Below are positions 50,485-60,142 of a DNA stretch of 64,000 bases, piece by piece. The DNA comes from Austwickia chelonae (GTDB taxonomy: Bacteria; Actinomycetota; Actinomycetes; Actinomycetales; Dermatophilaceae): NCBI RefSeq assembly GCF_003391095.1, contig NZ_CP031447.1, forward strand, positions 3,224,001 through 3,288,000, read 5' to 3'. The notes below the pieces were generated by a model, which searched no databases, was not told where the DNA came from, and saw nothing but the letters and a program-made list of their open reading frames with translations. A program made the position numbers and the translations under genes. Each line of letters starts with the position of its first letter. Position 1 is the stretch's first letter.

Positions 50485-52482
50485 ATGCGCCTCAGTCGAA
50501 CCCTGACATCTGCAGTGGCACTCGCGATGATATTCGGCTTCTTGTTCTCATTTTTCTGCTTCAAGACACTTTCTGAACAGACCGAAATGGGTGCCATGGG
50601 CAGGATCATGCCGTACGGCGACCGCAAGAACGTCTCTCCACAGGAATATTTTTCCGGCCTCCAACATCTGGCCTCCACTGAACGTATTGATGTCGCGGTC
50701 GTGGCAGCCGACCCATCAGGCGCTCAGAGCGCAGAGATTCTCTACATGATTGCGGGTTCAGGCCCGCAGGGCCCCGGACAGAAATGGGTCGATGGCCATG
50801 TTCAGTTCAGTCCGGATGCGCACTTGACCACTCAGCAGTTCTCTCCGGAGACCAGGCTTGCCCCCACAAGCCCGTTGCTGATATTCGAGGAACGCGCGAG
50901 ACTCCCCGTAGAGAATTTCATCGCCGCTCAAGGCTACCAATCTCGATATCAGGATGAGTTCAGTTTCCGCCACGCTCTTGAGTTCTTTCTTACAGGGGCA
51001 AAATTATATGCATTCGCCATGACAACACTACTGGTCATGGCGCTCGTTGTCGCAGGCGTTGTGTACCAAGCCAAAGGATTGGCCGTGCAACAGCTACATG
51101 GGCACAGCGCTCTCCAACAAGCCCTCTCTCTTACACGAGTACTCGGTCGCGCTGCAATCGGCATGACGCTGCTGGCAGGGGCCCTTTCCGTGTTATTGCT
51201 TCTTCCTTACAACGGGCTTGCCTTCTTCGGCCAATTCTTCGGCATTTCAGTTCTGCTGGCCTGCCTTCCCCTGGCAGCTGGCCTCCTAGTCGGATTACTG
51301 GCGCTTCACGCGATCCGTTCAATGGACATGATCGCCTCCATTAAAGGAAGACTGCCCTTCCGGACGGGTCATCTCATTGTCTACGTGATCCGGATCCCAA
51401 CTATCGTGCTCATGCTCGCCGTCGTACATGGTTTGAGTGCGGGCGCTTTAGCGATATCGACACTGACCTCGGCACGCGCAGACTCGCTGAAATATGGCAC
51501 GACTTATGCAACCACGATGGCTGATGTACCGGATGGTGAGAGGGCAGTTGAGCTAAGCCGAAGTCTCCAAGACGCGCAGCAAGCCGGTGACCTGCGGACA
51601 GCCACCTATCTATCCCTCCTGACTGACGAAAGCCAGCCCAGAGCACTGCTGATGGATGCCGATCTCTACCACCGATTAGGGCACACCGAGTCACCCGATA
51701 AAAGGGAAGTTCTCGTTGTCACACCACCCGGCATCGCCATGGGCGACAGCGAACTCAGACAACGACTGCTCCTGGTGCTAGGGCCCCAGCTGGAAGACTG
51801 GAAGGTCCGCAAGATTTCTTCCCCACATAGCAATCTGTTCGCCCCTATCACCACGATGACCGGGATACCTCGCGGAGACCGCACCCATCAAATACTCGTA
51901 GTAGCCAGCCAGCCGCTGACCCTCATGACCCCTTACAACGTAGCCAGCGCTCTCAGCCGAGGGGAGATCCAGTTCACTTCGAGAGAAGCCGCAGAAACCA
52001 TGGTCGATGGCCCTTTCGGGCGATTGTTCACTTCCATCATTTCAACAACGGACCGCTCCGACCAAGACCTCGCTGCTGTCCGTAGTGAGTATCACGTTCA
52101 GTGGGTCAACGCTATTATCGTCGCCCTCGCGCTCGTAAGCAGCGCCTTGACCGTCTCGATGATTTACATGGCTCGGCGAGGACGACGTGATTTCATCCGG
52201 CGTCTATTCGGATGGCGGTTCCTTCAGTCGAACCTCGGAATTCTGTCATTTGAGGCCTTTCTGGGGTTCGTGGTGGCGGGGCTGTTGCTGCAGCGGGTGT
52301 CTCATCAAGCGAGCCTGCTCACGCAGGGACCGGTCCCCGTGGCGAGCATGCTTGATGACCGCTATACGACCAGCGAAGTGATCGGAACTCTATGCTTGTT
52401 AGCAGTGAGTGTCGTTATTTTTTCGCTTGTGCTGGCCCGGGTCAGCTCTTCCTCGCTGCGTCGGCTAAGTACACATCCTTAA
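50485..52482 (+). CDS. Bacteriocin-associated integral membrane protein (lactococcin 972 group)
   Basis: A 665-residue protein of the large multi-helix type found with lactococcin-972 genes. It has an N-terminal helix, a 150-residue outside region, three helices at about 170-270, one near 300, a second outside region, and three helices at the end (AIIVALALVSSALTVSMIYM, LSFEAFLGFVVAGLLLQRVS, LCLLAVSVVIFSLVLARV). It is thought to give immunity and/or export with the ATPase downstream. ATG 50485 follows AAGGAA. Confidence 0.82.
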   Translation: MRLSRTLTSAVALAMIFGFLFSFFCFKTLSEQTEMGAMGRIMPYGDRKNVSPQEYFSGLQHLASTERIDVAVVAADPSGAQSAEILYMIAGSGPQGPGQKWVDGHVQFSPDAHLTTQQFSPETRLAPTSPLLIFEERARLPVENFIAAQGYQSRYQDEFSFRHALEFFLTGAKLYAFAMTTLLVMALVVAGVVYQAKGLAVQQLHGHSALQQALSLTRVLGRAAIGMTLLAGALSVLLLLPYNGLAFFGQFFGISVLLACLPLAAGLLVGLLALHAIRSMDMIASIKGRLPFRTGHLIVYVIRIPTIVLMLAVVHGLSAGALAISTLTSARADSLKYGTTYATTMADVPDGERAVELSRSLQDAQQAGDLRTATYLSLLTDESQPRALLMDADLYHRLGHTESPDKREVLVVTPPGIAMGDSELRQRLLLVLGPQLEDWKVRKISSPHSNLFAPITTMTGIPRGDRTHQILVVASQPLTLMTPYNVASALSRGEIQFTSREAAETMVDGPFGRLFTSIISTTDRSDQDLAAVRSEYHVQWVNAIIVALALVSSALTVSMIYMARRGRRDFIRRLFGWRFLQSNLGILSFEAFLGFVVAGLLLQRVSHQASLLTQGPVPVASMLDDRYTTSEVIGTLCLLAVSVVIFSLVLARVSSSSLRRLSTHP

Positions 52483-52493
52483 GGAACCCACCG

Positions 52494-53228
52494 ATGAGTC
52501 CTTCCTCCGATTCCACAGCAGGTGCGACCCTGCTTGTACATGCGCTCAGCAAGAGCTTCGATGAACATACTCTCTGGTCGGGGCTGAACTTGCGGTTACA
52601 ACCAGGAATGCGGGTCGCTTTAACTGGCGCGAGTGGCAGTGGAAAAAGTACACTCTTAAATTGCCTTGGCCTGTTGGAGCGGCCCACAAGCGGAACCATC
52701 TGTTGGGGCGATCAACATCTCACGGAACTCAAGTCAGCTGGCCGTCGCCGATTCAGGCGAGATCACCTGGGTTATCTATTTCAAGACTACGCCTTGATAG
52801 AAGACGCGACGGTCGCAGAAAATCTGCGGGTCGTATTGGATGCTTGGGGTTCGCGGAACAGCATCGAGGGAAACAAGCGAACAGCCGTGGCGCGCGCCTT
52901 GGACCAAGTAGGGCTGGGCGGTAGAGAAAGAGATCGAGTCCACATCTTGAGCGGCGGAGAACAGCAACGTGTCGCCATGGCCAGGATTCTGCTTCGCCTT
53001 CCGGAGATTGTTCTTGCGGACGAGCCGACGGCCGCTCTCGACGGTGAGAACGAGGAGCGCGTGCTCCACTTCCTTGACGAAATGGCACAACGTGGGGCAA
53101 TCGTCGTGATTGCGACCCATAATCTGAACATTCGAGACAGATGCGATGAAGTAGTGCACCTCCCCGGAAACGCGGGCGAAGTTTCAGTAACGTCGCGCAT
53201 CGGAGCCCGATCGATAGAAAACATGTAG
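52494..53228 (+). CDS. Bacteriocin-export ABC ATPase (lactococcin 972 group)
   Basis: The 244-residue ATPase has Walker A GASGSGKST near 48, FQDYALIEDATVAENLRV as typical Q-loop, signature LSGGEQQR, and Walker B IVLADEPTAALD. It belongs to the same class as ATPases linked to lactococcin-972 loci. ATG 52494 has AAGGA upstream; the longer frame is inside the previous gene. It completes the three-gene operon. Confidence 0.87.
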   Translation: MSPSSDSTAGATLLVHALSKSFDEHTLWSGLNLRLQPGMRVALTGASGSGKSTLLNCLGLLERPTSGTICWGDQHLTELKSAGRRRFRRDHLGYLFQDYALIEDATVAENLRVVLDAWGSRNSIEGNKRTAVARALDQVGLGGRERDRVHILSGGEQQRVAMARILLRLPEIVLADEPTAALDGENEERVLHFLDEMAQRGAIVVIATHNLNIRDRCDEVVHLPGNAGEVSVTSRIGARSIENM

Positions 53229-53257
53229 CGACCGGCTCACGACGAGCCGATCGCTAC
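53225..53257 (+). terminator. Terminator hairpin of the lactococcin-972-like operon
   Basis: GTAGCGACCGGCTC and GAGCCGATCGCTAC pair over 14 bases with one mismatch, starting in the stop region of the ATPase gene. Confidence 0.75.
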
Positions 53258-53345
53258 ACACCGTCTGGACCACACTGCGCCTCCCCCCTGCGCATTGGTC
53301 ACCTGCTCAGCCGTACGGCAGGGGCGCTGCCCGACGAAGAAGGGA

Positions 53346-54710
53346 TCACCCCAGGAACAGCCGGGCCAGCGCCGTCCCCACCAGGACGCTCGTGATCACG
53401 CAGATGAATCCCGGGATCATGAAGCTGTGGTTGAGGATGTACTTCCCGATCCGGGTCGTGCCCGTCCGGTCGAAACCGATGCAGGCCACATCGCTGGGAT
53501 ACGTCGGGAGGAAGAAGTAACCGTAGGAGGCTCCGAAGAAGCCGACCATCATCACCGGGTCGACCCCGATCTTCAGCCCGATCGGCGCCATCGCGACCAG
53601 AGCAGCCGCCTGGCTGTTCACCAACTTGCTGACCAGGAAGAGCGCCACCGCGAAGGTCCAGGGCTGCTCCTTGACCATGTCGGTCAACACCGCCTGCAGA
53701 CCCACGATGTGCGCCCCGAAGAAGGTCTCCGCCATCCAGGCCACACCGAACACCGAGAAGATCGCGACCATCCCGGCTTTGAAGACACCCGTGTTCGGGA
53801 TGTCGACCGACTTCACCTTGCAGAGGATCAGGATCAACGCACCGGCCAGCAACATCAGGATCTGGATGGTCAACGTCATCGACAAGGGCTGCATCTTGCC
53901 CTTGGCGTCCAGGAACGACGGCCGCAGACCGGAGAAAGCACCCAGGAGCACCGTCACCGCGATCGCGCCGAAGAAGATCCACGTCGCCCAGTACGCCGAC
54001 CGGGGCAGCTCCTTGTCCAGCAGCGTCGAGTCGTCGTTCCGCCCGTAGATGTAAGCCCGCTTCTCCGGGTCGGCGATCTTCTCCTGGAACTCCGGGTCGT
54101 CGTCCAGGTCCTTACCGCGACGCATGCTCCACAGCGCCGCCAGGATCACGCCCAGCAAGGACGCCGGGATCGACACCGACAAGATCTGCAGGATCGAATA
54201 ATGCGGCCCACCGGGCACCGTGCCCAGGATCGCCGCCAAGGACACCGTCGCCACCGACACCGGCGACGCCGTGATCCCGACCTGAGCAGCCACCGAAGCC
54301 ACCGCCATCGGCCGCTCCGGACGGATGTTCTTCTCCAGGGCGATGTCCTCGATGATGGGGAACATCGTGTACACCACGTGACCGGTACCGCACAGCAAGG
54401 TCAGGAACCAGGTGGTCAACGGAGCCAACACGGTGATCTGCGTGGGATGGGCCCGCAGTACCCGCTCCGCCGAACGCATCATGACGTCCAACCCGCCGGC
54501 GGCCTGGAGTACCGAAGCACACCCGATCACCGCCAGGATCGTCATCATCACGTCCACCGGAGGATGACCTGGTTTCAGCTGAAAAACGAAAACCAGAATG
54601 AGCAAACCGAATCCACTGATGAGGCCCAGTCCCATACCGCCGTACTTGGTGCCCACCAACAGACACGCGATGACGATTCCGAGCTGGAGCCCGATGATCA
54701 AGGCGTCCAT
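53346..54710 (-). CDS. Anaerobic C4-dicarboxylate transporter, Dcu family
   Basis: A 454-residue permease with about eleven helices. MDALIIGLQLGIVIACLLVG opens the DcuA/DcuB fold, with GLISGFGLLILVFVFQLKPG, the conserved loop LLCGTGHVVYTMFPIIEDIA, GITASPVSVATVSLAAILG, and GASYGYFFLPTYPSDVACIG. It exchanges fumarate, malate, aspartate or succinate, typically in anaerobic growth. ATG 54710 follows GGGTGA; the longer frame lacks family similarity. It is divergent from the two-component system, its likely regulator. Confidence 0.93.
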   Translation of the reverse strand: MDALIIGLQLGIVIACLLVGTKYGGMGLGLISGFGLLILVFVFQLKPGHPPVDVMMTILAVIGCASVLQAAGGLDVMMRSAERVLRAHPTQITVLAPLTTWFLTLLCGTGHVVYTMFPIIEDIALEKNIRPERPMAVASVAAQVGITASPVSVATVSLAAILGTVPGGPHYSILQILSVSIPASLLGVILAALWSMRRGKDLDDDPEFQEKIADPEKRAYIYGRNDDSTLLDKELPRSAYWATWIFFGAIAVTVLLGAFSGLRPSFLDAKGKMQPLSMTLTIQILMLLAGALILILCKVKSVDIPNTGVFKAGMVAIFSVFGVAWMAETFFGAHIVGLQAVLTDMVKEQPWTFAVALFLVSKLVNSQAAALVAMAPIGLKIGVDPVMMVGFFGASYGYFFLPTYPSDVACIGFDRTGTTRIGKYILNHSFMIPGFICVITSVLVGTALARLFLG

Positions 54711-54840
54711 AGGTTCACCCTGAGGCCGCCACCTCCGCAGGAACACGGTTTCGTACATTCTGTTCGTGAAACCCGGGCCTAAGTCCCCCACGTAAAAGCA
54801 CAGCCAGTGGCGACGAAAACACCGCAGAAAGGAAAGAACC

Positions 54841-56568
54841 CTGACCGCGGAACCCCGGAAAAACCCATTTCCGAACACCATCGATCCCGGCAACCGTTCC
54901 TACTACAGCCACCCCCGCACCTGGGCGCTGGGCACCCATGTCCTCCTCGTCCAAGCCGTTGTCATCGCCGCTGCCGTCCTCGTCGGCCTCGCCGCGTCCT
55001 ACCTCCAGGCCACCGGCGATGCCCACCGCACCGCGACCGTACGCACCCTGGGGATCGCCCGCATCATCGCCACCTCCCCCGAAGTACACGCCGCCCTCGG
55101 CAGCGACGACCCCTCGCCGCGGATCCAAGACCTCGCCGAACGCTGGCGGGCCGCCACCGGCTGCGACTTCATCGTCGTGATGACCCCTGAAGGGCGACGG
55201 CTCTCCCACCCCGACGTCGCCCGGATCGGCAAGGAATACCTCGGTCACCGCGACGAAGCCCTCGCCGGACGGTCCTTCACCGAGGAGTACACCGGCACGC
55301 TCGGTGCCTCCCTGCGCTCGATCGTCCCGATCCGCGCGAACTCCACGGCCGACGGGCCGGTCGTCGCCCTCGTCTCCGTCGGCATCGCCAAGGTGTCCGT
55401 CGCCGACGACATCCGCCACGAACTGCCCACCATCCTCGGCGGTGCGCTCCTCGTCGCCGCACTCGGTGGTGCCGGATCCCACCTGGTCGCCCGCCGGGTA
55501 CGCCGGGAGACCCACGGCATGAGCAGCAGGCAGCTGCGCGAACTGTACGAGTACTACGACGCCGTCCTGCACGCCGTCCGTGAAGGCGTGGTCCTCGTGC
55601 ACACCGACGGCACCCTGCGCATCGCCAACGACGAAGCCGTCCGACTGCTCGGGCTCGGCGAGGACGCCGTCGGCACCCCGGTCGACGCCCTCGGCCTGGA
55701 CCTCGACCTCACCGAAGCCCTCACCGGCGCCCGACCCTGCGCCGACACCGTCTTCGCTGCGGCAGGCGGCTCCGTCGTCGTCAACGCCGCCGCAGCACAC
55801 CACCAAGGTGAGCCCCTCGGCGTCGTCGCCACCCTGCGCGATCGCACCCAGCTGGAGAAACTGACCGGTGAGCTCGACTCGACCCGTTCGCTACGCGATG
55901 CCCTGCATGCTCAGGCCCACGAATCGGCGAACCGGCTGCACACCGTCATCTCCTTGGTCGAACTGGGCCGCAGCGAAGACGCCGTCCGTTTCGCTCTCGG
56001 CGAACTGGCCACCACCGAACTGCTCAGCGACGCCCTGGTGTGCACTCTGGAGGAGCCTGCCCTGCGCGCCTTGATCCTGGGAAAGACCGCCGAAGCCGCA
56101 GAACGACGAGTGGAACTCAGCGTGGAGGAGACGACCCACCTGTCGGCCGGGCTACTCCCGGCACGGGATCTGGTCACGGTGGCAGGCAATCTCATCGACA
56201 ATGCCGTCGACGCGGCCTGCCCTGGGCCGGACTGCGCCGAAAGGGACCGGGGCCATGTCACTTTCGCGGCCTGGGTCGAGGACGGCTGTTGTGTCGTCGA
56301 GGTCGCCGACGACGGGCCGGGCATTCCTGAAGCGAATGCGGCAAAGGTTTTTCGCCGAGGCTGGTCGACGAAGGATTCCCGGGGCGACGACGTCCCCACC
56401 GTGGGACGAGGCTTGGGGCTGGCTCTGGTGAACGACGTGGTGACCCGATGGGGCGGCCGGGTCGAGATCAGCGGCCCACCGGGTGCCGTACTGACAGTGC
56501 ATCTACCACTGCCTGAAACCGCCGAGAACACCCGGGCTGCTACGACAACTCAAGGGGTGACCGGGTGA
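54841..56568 (+). CDS. CitA/DcuS-type sensor histidine kinase, non-standard start
   Basis: Reading frame: TM1 (THVLLVQAVVIAAAVLVGLA), an extracytoplasmic sCache/PAS sensor (CDFIVVMTPEGRRLSHPD, ARIGKEYLGHRDEALAG), TM2 near 55435, a cytoplasmic PAS (VREGVVLVHTDGTLRIANDE), a kinase with AHESANRLHTVISLVELG, the N box NLIDNAVDAA, DDGPGIP, and GRGLGLALV. No ATG, GTG or TTG lies in frame between the stop at 54793 and GTG 55174, which is inside the sensor. CTG 54841 with AAGGAAAG upstream is the best start, giving about 575 residues. A GTG at 54807 is in another frame, so a one-base sequence error or mutation is possible. Confidence 0.82.
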   Translation: MTAEPRKNPFPNTIDPGNRSYYSHPRTWALGTHVLLVQAVVIAAAVLVGLAASYLQATGDAHRTATVRTLGIARIIATSPEVHAALGSDDPSPRIQDLAERWRAATGCDFIVVMTPEGRRLSHPDVARIGKEYLGHRDEALAGRSFTEEYTGTLGASLRSIVPIRANSTADGPVVALVSVGIAKVSVADDIRHELPTILGGALLVAALGGAGSHLVARRVRRETHGMSSRQLRELYEYYDAVLHAVREGVVLVHTDGTLRIANDEAVRLLGLGEDAVGTPVDALGLDLDLTEALTGARPCADTVFAAAGGSVVVNAAAAHHQGEPLGVVATLRDRTQLEKLTGELDSTRSLRDALHAQAHESANRLHTVISLVELGRSEDAVRFALGELATTELLSDALVCTLEEPALRALILGKTAEAAERRVELSVEETTHLSAGLLPARDLVTVAGNLIDNAVDAACPGPDCAERDRGHVTFAAWVEDGCCVVEVADDGPGIPEANAAKVFRRGWSTKDSRGDDVPTVGRGLGLALVNDVVTRWGGRVEISGPPGAVLTVHLPLPETAENTRAATTTQGVTG

Positions 56569-57362
56569 CTTCCGCCACGAAACCGCCCACCGGGCTGCTA
56601 CAGGTCCTCGTGGTGGAAGACGAGCCGGTCGCGGCAGTCGCGCATGCAGCCTATGTCCGGCGGGTGCCAGGTTTCGACGTCGCCGGAGTCGCACGGACAG
56701 GACAGGACGCCTTGTCCTCCTTACGGTCGCTACCGGTCGACCTGGTGCTCCTGGACCTGCACCTGCCGGACATGCACGGCCTGTCGATCGTCCGGGCGAT
56801 GCGGGCCGCAGGCGTTCCGACGGACGTCCTGGCCGTGACCTCGGCCCGCGAAGTGGAGACGGTGCGAGCTGCGGTCTCCCTGGGCGTGATCGGTTATCTG
56901 CTGAAGCCCTTCGTCTTCGCCTCCTTGGCGGAGCGGCTTCAGTCCTACCGGGAGTACCGGTCGGTGGCAGCAGCCCGAGGGATGAGCACCCAGGGGGAGG
57001 TCGACCAGATGCTCGCCGGGCTCCACCAACGACGGGAGCCCTCGTTGCCGAAGGGCCTGGCCGAAGACATCTGGGGTCAGGTGGTCCAGCTGGTGCAGGC
57101 ATCAGGGCAAGGATGCACTGCGGCGGACACTGCACAGACCTTGGGGGTCTCACGGGTGACGGCGCGCCGCTATCTGGAACACCTGGCCGACAGCGGCCTG
57201 GCCGATCGCCGCACCCGACCCGCCGGAGCCGGACGACCATCAATCGAGTATCACTGGCGTGAAAACTCTTCGGCGACACCTGGTGCCATACTTCGGATCG
57301 ACGGGCTGGGAATACCGAACGGTACGGGATCGCTCCGTCCGATCTCAGGGCATGATTTCTGA
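56565..57362 (+). CDS. CitB/DcuR-type response regulator
   Basis: The 265-residue regulator has a receiver domain (VLVVEDEPVAAVAHAAYVRR, phospho-acceptor in LVLLDLHLPDMHG, lysine in YLLKPF), a linker, and a C-terminal HTH (TLGVSRVTARRYLEHLADSG). GTG 56565 overlaps the kinase stop. With the kinase it should sense C4-dicarboxylates and control the divergent Dcu gene. About 40 residues after the HTH are extra. Confidence 0.92.
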   Translation: MTSATKPPTGLLQVLVVEDEPVAAVAHAAYVRRVPGFDVAGVARTGQDALSSLRSLPVDLVLLDLHLPDMHGLSIVRAMRAAGVPTDVLAVTSAREVETVRAAVSLGVIGYLLKPFVFASLAERLQSYREYRSVAAARGMSTQGEVDQMLAGLHQRREPSLPKGLAEDIWGQVVQLVQASGQGCTAADTAQTLGVSRVTARRYLEHLADSGLADRRTRPAGAGRPSIEYHWRENSSATPGAILRIDGLGIPNGTGSLRPISGHDF

Positions 57363-57454
57363 TCACCACCCGGTCCACCGGTGCCAGGTCGAGCTACCAT
57401 CGACCCTGCACGCGGCGGACCAGCATGCATGCCAGAGACCCACGAGGAGCGGAC

Positions 57455-58657
57455 ATGGGCCTGTTCGACGGGATCCGTAGCCAGTTGATCGACGTCATCG
57501 AATGGCTGGACTCCAGCCGGGACACCATCGTGTGGCGTTATCCCCGCAATGACAACGAGATCAAGAACGGCGCGAAACTGACCGTCCGGGAATCACAGGC
57601 CGCGGTCTTCGTGAACGAAGGACAGATCGCGGACGCCTTCGGCCCCGGCATGTACGAACTCACCACCCAGAACCTGCCGATCCTGTCGGACCTGAAGGGG
57701 TGGAAGTACGGCTTCCAGTCGCCTTTCCGCGCCGAGGTCTACTTCGTGAACATGCGCCGGTTCACCGATCTGAAATGGGGCACCCAGAACCCGATCATCA
57801 TGCGCGACCCCGATCTGGGAACCGTCCGGGTGCGTGCCTTCGGTGGTTACGCACTGCAGGTGGTGGACCCGCCGAGGCTGCTGCGTGAACTGGTCGGCAC
57901 CGACCAGCATTTCCAGACGGAGAAGGCCAGCGAGCACATCCGGCAGATGATCGTGGCCAGGTTGTCCAAGGCCTTGACGACCGCAGGGGTCGGCGTGCTG
58001 GACCTGGCGACCAGGCAGTCGGAGATCGGCAACTCGGTGGCTGCGGTGCTCTCCGAAGACCTCAGCCCGTACGGCTTCAACATCCCGTCGTTCTTCATCG
58101 AGAACATCTCGGTCCCCAAAGAGGTCGAGGAAGCCCTGGACGCGCGCTCCCGGATGGGCGCACTCGGCAACCTCGACAACTACATGAAGATGCAGACCGC
58201 CGACGCGATCGAGAAGGTCGCGGAGAACCCCGGCAGCTCCATGAGCGACAGCATGGGCATGGGTGCGGGCATGGGCATGGGGATGGGCATGGGAATGGGC
58301 ATGGGGCCGATGATCGCCGGAGCCATGCATCCCGACATGCAGGGCGGGCCCGGCCGGCCCGCAGCTGCTCAGCCTGCCGCACCGCCGCAGGCCGCACCGG
58401 CACCAAGCCCCCAGGCACCTGCCGCACCTCCTGCGGCGGCACCGCCGCCGTTGCCGCAACCCGAGATGTGGTACGCCGGGGTGAACGGCCAACAAATGGG
58501 ACCGATGGAGAAGCCGCAGCTGATGGCAGCGCTCTCCTCCGGTCAGTACGCCCAGGACACCCTGGTCTGGAAAGCAGGAATGGCGGGCTGGGTCCCGGCC
58601 CGCGAGGTCGCCGACCTGCGTGACCCGATGCAACCGCCCGCCCTCCCACCCCAGTGA
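57455..58657 (+). CDS. SPFH-domain protein with C-terminal GYF_2 domain
   Basis: The 400-residue protein has an N-terminal SPFH/virion-core-like domain (residues 1-260; MGLFDGIRSQLIDVIEWLDS, QAAVFVNEGQIADAFGPGMY). A Met-Gly run follows (GMGMGMGMGMG near 280), then an Ala/Pro-rich linker and a GYF_2 domain (MWYAGVNGQQMGPMEKPQLM). This is the YdjI-like family, which forms membrane-associated assemblies and accompanies zinc-ribbon membrane proteins. ATG 57455 is preferred to the ATG 30 bases earlier. The GTGA overlap ties it to the next gene. Confidence 0.88.
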   Translation: MGLFDGIRSQLIDVIEWLDSSRDTIVWRYPRNDNEIKNGAKLTVRESQAAVFVNEGQIADAFGPGMYELTTQNLPILSDLKGWKYGFQSPFRAEVYFVNMRRFTDLKWGTQNPIIMRDPDLGTVRVRAFGGYALQVVDPPRLLRELVGTDQHFQTEKASEHIRQMIVARLSKALTTAGVGVLDLATRQSEIGNSVAAVLSEDLSPYGFNIPSFFIENISVPKEVEEALDARSRMGALGNLDNYMKMQTADAIEKVAENPGSSMSDSMGMGAGMGMGMGMGMGMGPMIAGAMHPDMQGGPGRPAAAQPAAPPQAAPAPSPQAPAAPPAAAPPPLPQPEMWYAGVNGQQMGPMEKPQLMAALSSGQYAQDTLVWKAGMAGWVPAREVADLRDPMQPPALPPQ

Positions 58658-60051
58658 CCGAGGCACCGGCGGCGCATACCTACCCGTGTGAGGCCTGCGG
58701 CGCCCAGATCCAGTTCCATGCCGGAAGCGGCTCGATGCAGTGCTCGTACTGCGGAACCACCCAAGGGGTACCGACCGACGAGCACTACGACGGCAGTATC
58801 GACGAGCACGACTACGAGGAGTGGCTGAACTCCGCGAACAAACCGCGTGGGTTCTCCGGTCCGCACACGGTCTCGTGTCCACGTTGTGCTGCGACGACGA
58901 CCACAGCAGACATCTCTCTGCCCTGCCCGTTCTGCAATGCACCGATCGTGCTCGCGCAGAACCCGGCCGAACAGATCGTGCCTGAAGGCGTGGTGCCGTT
59001 CAGCCTGACGAAAGAGCAGGCCGTCGACTCGATGCGTGCCTGGGTGAAATCCCGCTGGTTCGCACCCAATGCCTTCCAGAAGGTCGACTCGGCCGACCGG
59101 ATCAATGGCACCTATGTCCCCCACTGGACGTACGACGCCGACACCAGCAGCTCGTACGCCGGTGAGCGCGGTGACCACTATTACGTCACCGAGCACTACA
59201 CCGACAGCGACGGCAAAGCCCAGACGCGGCAGGTGCGGCGCACCCGGTGGACGTCGGCCTCGGGCCGGGTCTGGCGCGACTTCGACGACGTCCTGGTCGT
59301 CGGCTGTCTTCAGCTGTCACCGAAGCAGATCGAAAAGCTGTCTCCATGGAAGCTGGAGGGGGCTGAGCCCTTCCGGCAGGCCTATCTGGCCGGCTCCCGC
59401 ACCTTGCGGTACGACGTCGAACCCGAGCAGGGGCTGGTCACCGCCAAGGACCACATGGCCGGGGTGATCGCCGATGACTGCAGGTCGGACATCGGTGGTG
59501 ACGAGCAGCGACTCTCCTGGGTACGCACCTCCTATTCCGATGTGACCTTCAAGTTGATGCTCTTGCCGGTGTGGGCTGCCGGTTACATCTACAACGGGCG
59601 CACGTACACGGTGTACATCAATGCGCACACCGGTGAGGTCGTCGGTGACCGCCCGTACAGTTGGCGCAAGATCACCGCTGCGGTGATCGCCGCACTGCTG
59701 GTGGCCTGTTTGGCGTTCATGGTGTTCGTGTCCACCCGTGGGTCGTCGTCCACCAGGAAACCCTCGGGCCGGACGACGTACAGCAAGCCGTACTACAGCT
59801 CGACGAGCAGACCTTCCTCCACGCCGAGCAACCGGTACTCGTACAGTTCCAGTAGTAGCAGCTACTCGTACAGTTCCACCCGGTGGCCGTCGTCCACCTC
59901 GCCCAGCAGGTCGTACTACCAACCCGGTCTCTCCGATCAGTCGGGCCAGCCGGTTCGTCACGATGAGTCGAAGCCTGCGAAGACCCCGGACCCGAGCCCG
60001 ACGCTGCCGGGAACCATCCCGATGGGGGCGCTTCCGACCACCGCACGCTGA
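58654..60051 (+). CDS. Zinc-ribbon membrane protein, partner of SPFH protein
   Basis: The 465-residue protein has two N-terminal zinc ribbons (CEACGAQIQFHAGSGSMQCS; CPRCAATTTTADISLPCPFC), a middle domain (residues 110-335), a single membrane helix (ITAAVIAALLVACLAFMVFV), and a Ser/Tyr/Pro-rich outside tail with YSYSSSSSSYSYSS. GTG 58654 overlaps the SPFH stop. In bacteria this pairing recurs and is proposed to recruit the SPFH assembly to membranes, similar to the PspA/YdjGHI envelope-stress module. Confidence 0.87.
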   Translation: MTEAPAAHTYPCEACGAQIQFHAGSGSMQCSYCGTTQGVPTDEHYDGSIDEHDYEEWLNSANKPRGFSGPHTVSCPRCAATTTTADISLPCPFCNAPIVLAQNPAEQIVPEGVVPFSLTKEQAVDSMRAWVKSRWFAPNAFQKVDSADRINGTYVPHWTYDADTSSSYAGERGDHYYVTEHYTDSDGKAQTRQVRRTRWTSASGRVWRDFDDVLVVGCLQLSPKQIEKLSPWKLEGAEPFRQAYLAGSRTLRYDVEPEQGLVTAKDHMAGVIADDCRSDIGGDEQRLSWVRTSYSDVTFKLMLLPVWAAGYIYNGRTYTVYINAHTGEVVGDRPYSWRKITAAVIAALLVACLAFMVFVSTRGSSSTRKPSGRTTYSKPYYSSTSRPSSTPSNRYSYSSSSSSYSYSSTRWPSSTSPSRSYYQPGLSDQSGQPVRHDESKPAKTPDPSPTLPGTIPMGALPTTAR

Positions 60052-60142
60052 GGTCTGACCGGTGCGTCGGGGTTCGTTCGCCCTCAGCGGAGTTCCCGCG
60101 CGCCCGCGACGAAATCCCTGATCGGGACTTACGCTGGGGCCC

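Noticed and set aside
53295-54782. 495-codon plus-strand frame opposite the Dcu transporter
   Set aside because: His/Arg/Gln-rich shadow of a membrane protein gene.
57593-58942. 449-codon minus-strand frame opposite the SPFH gene
   Set aside because: Shadow with no recognisable content.
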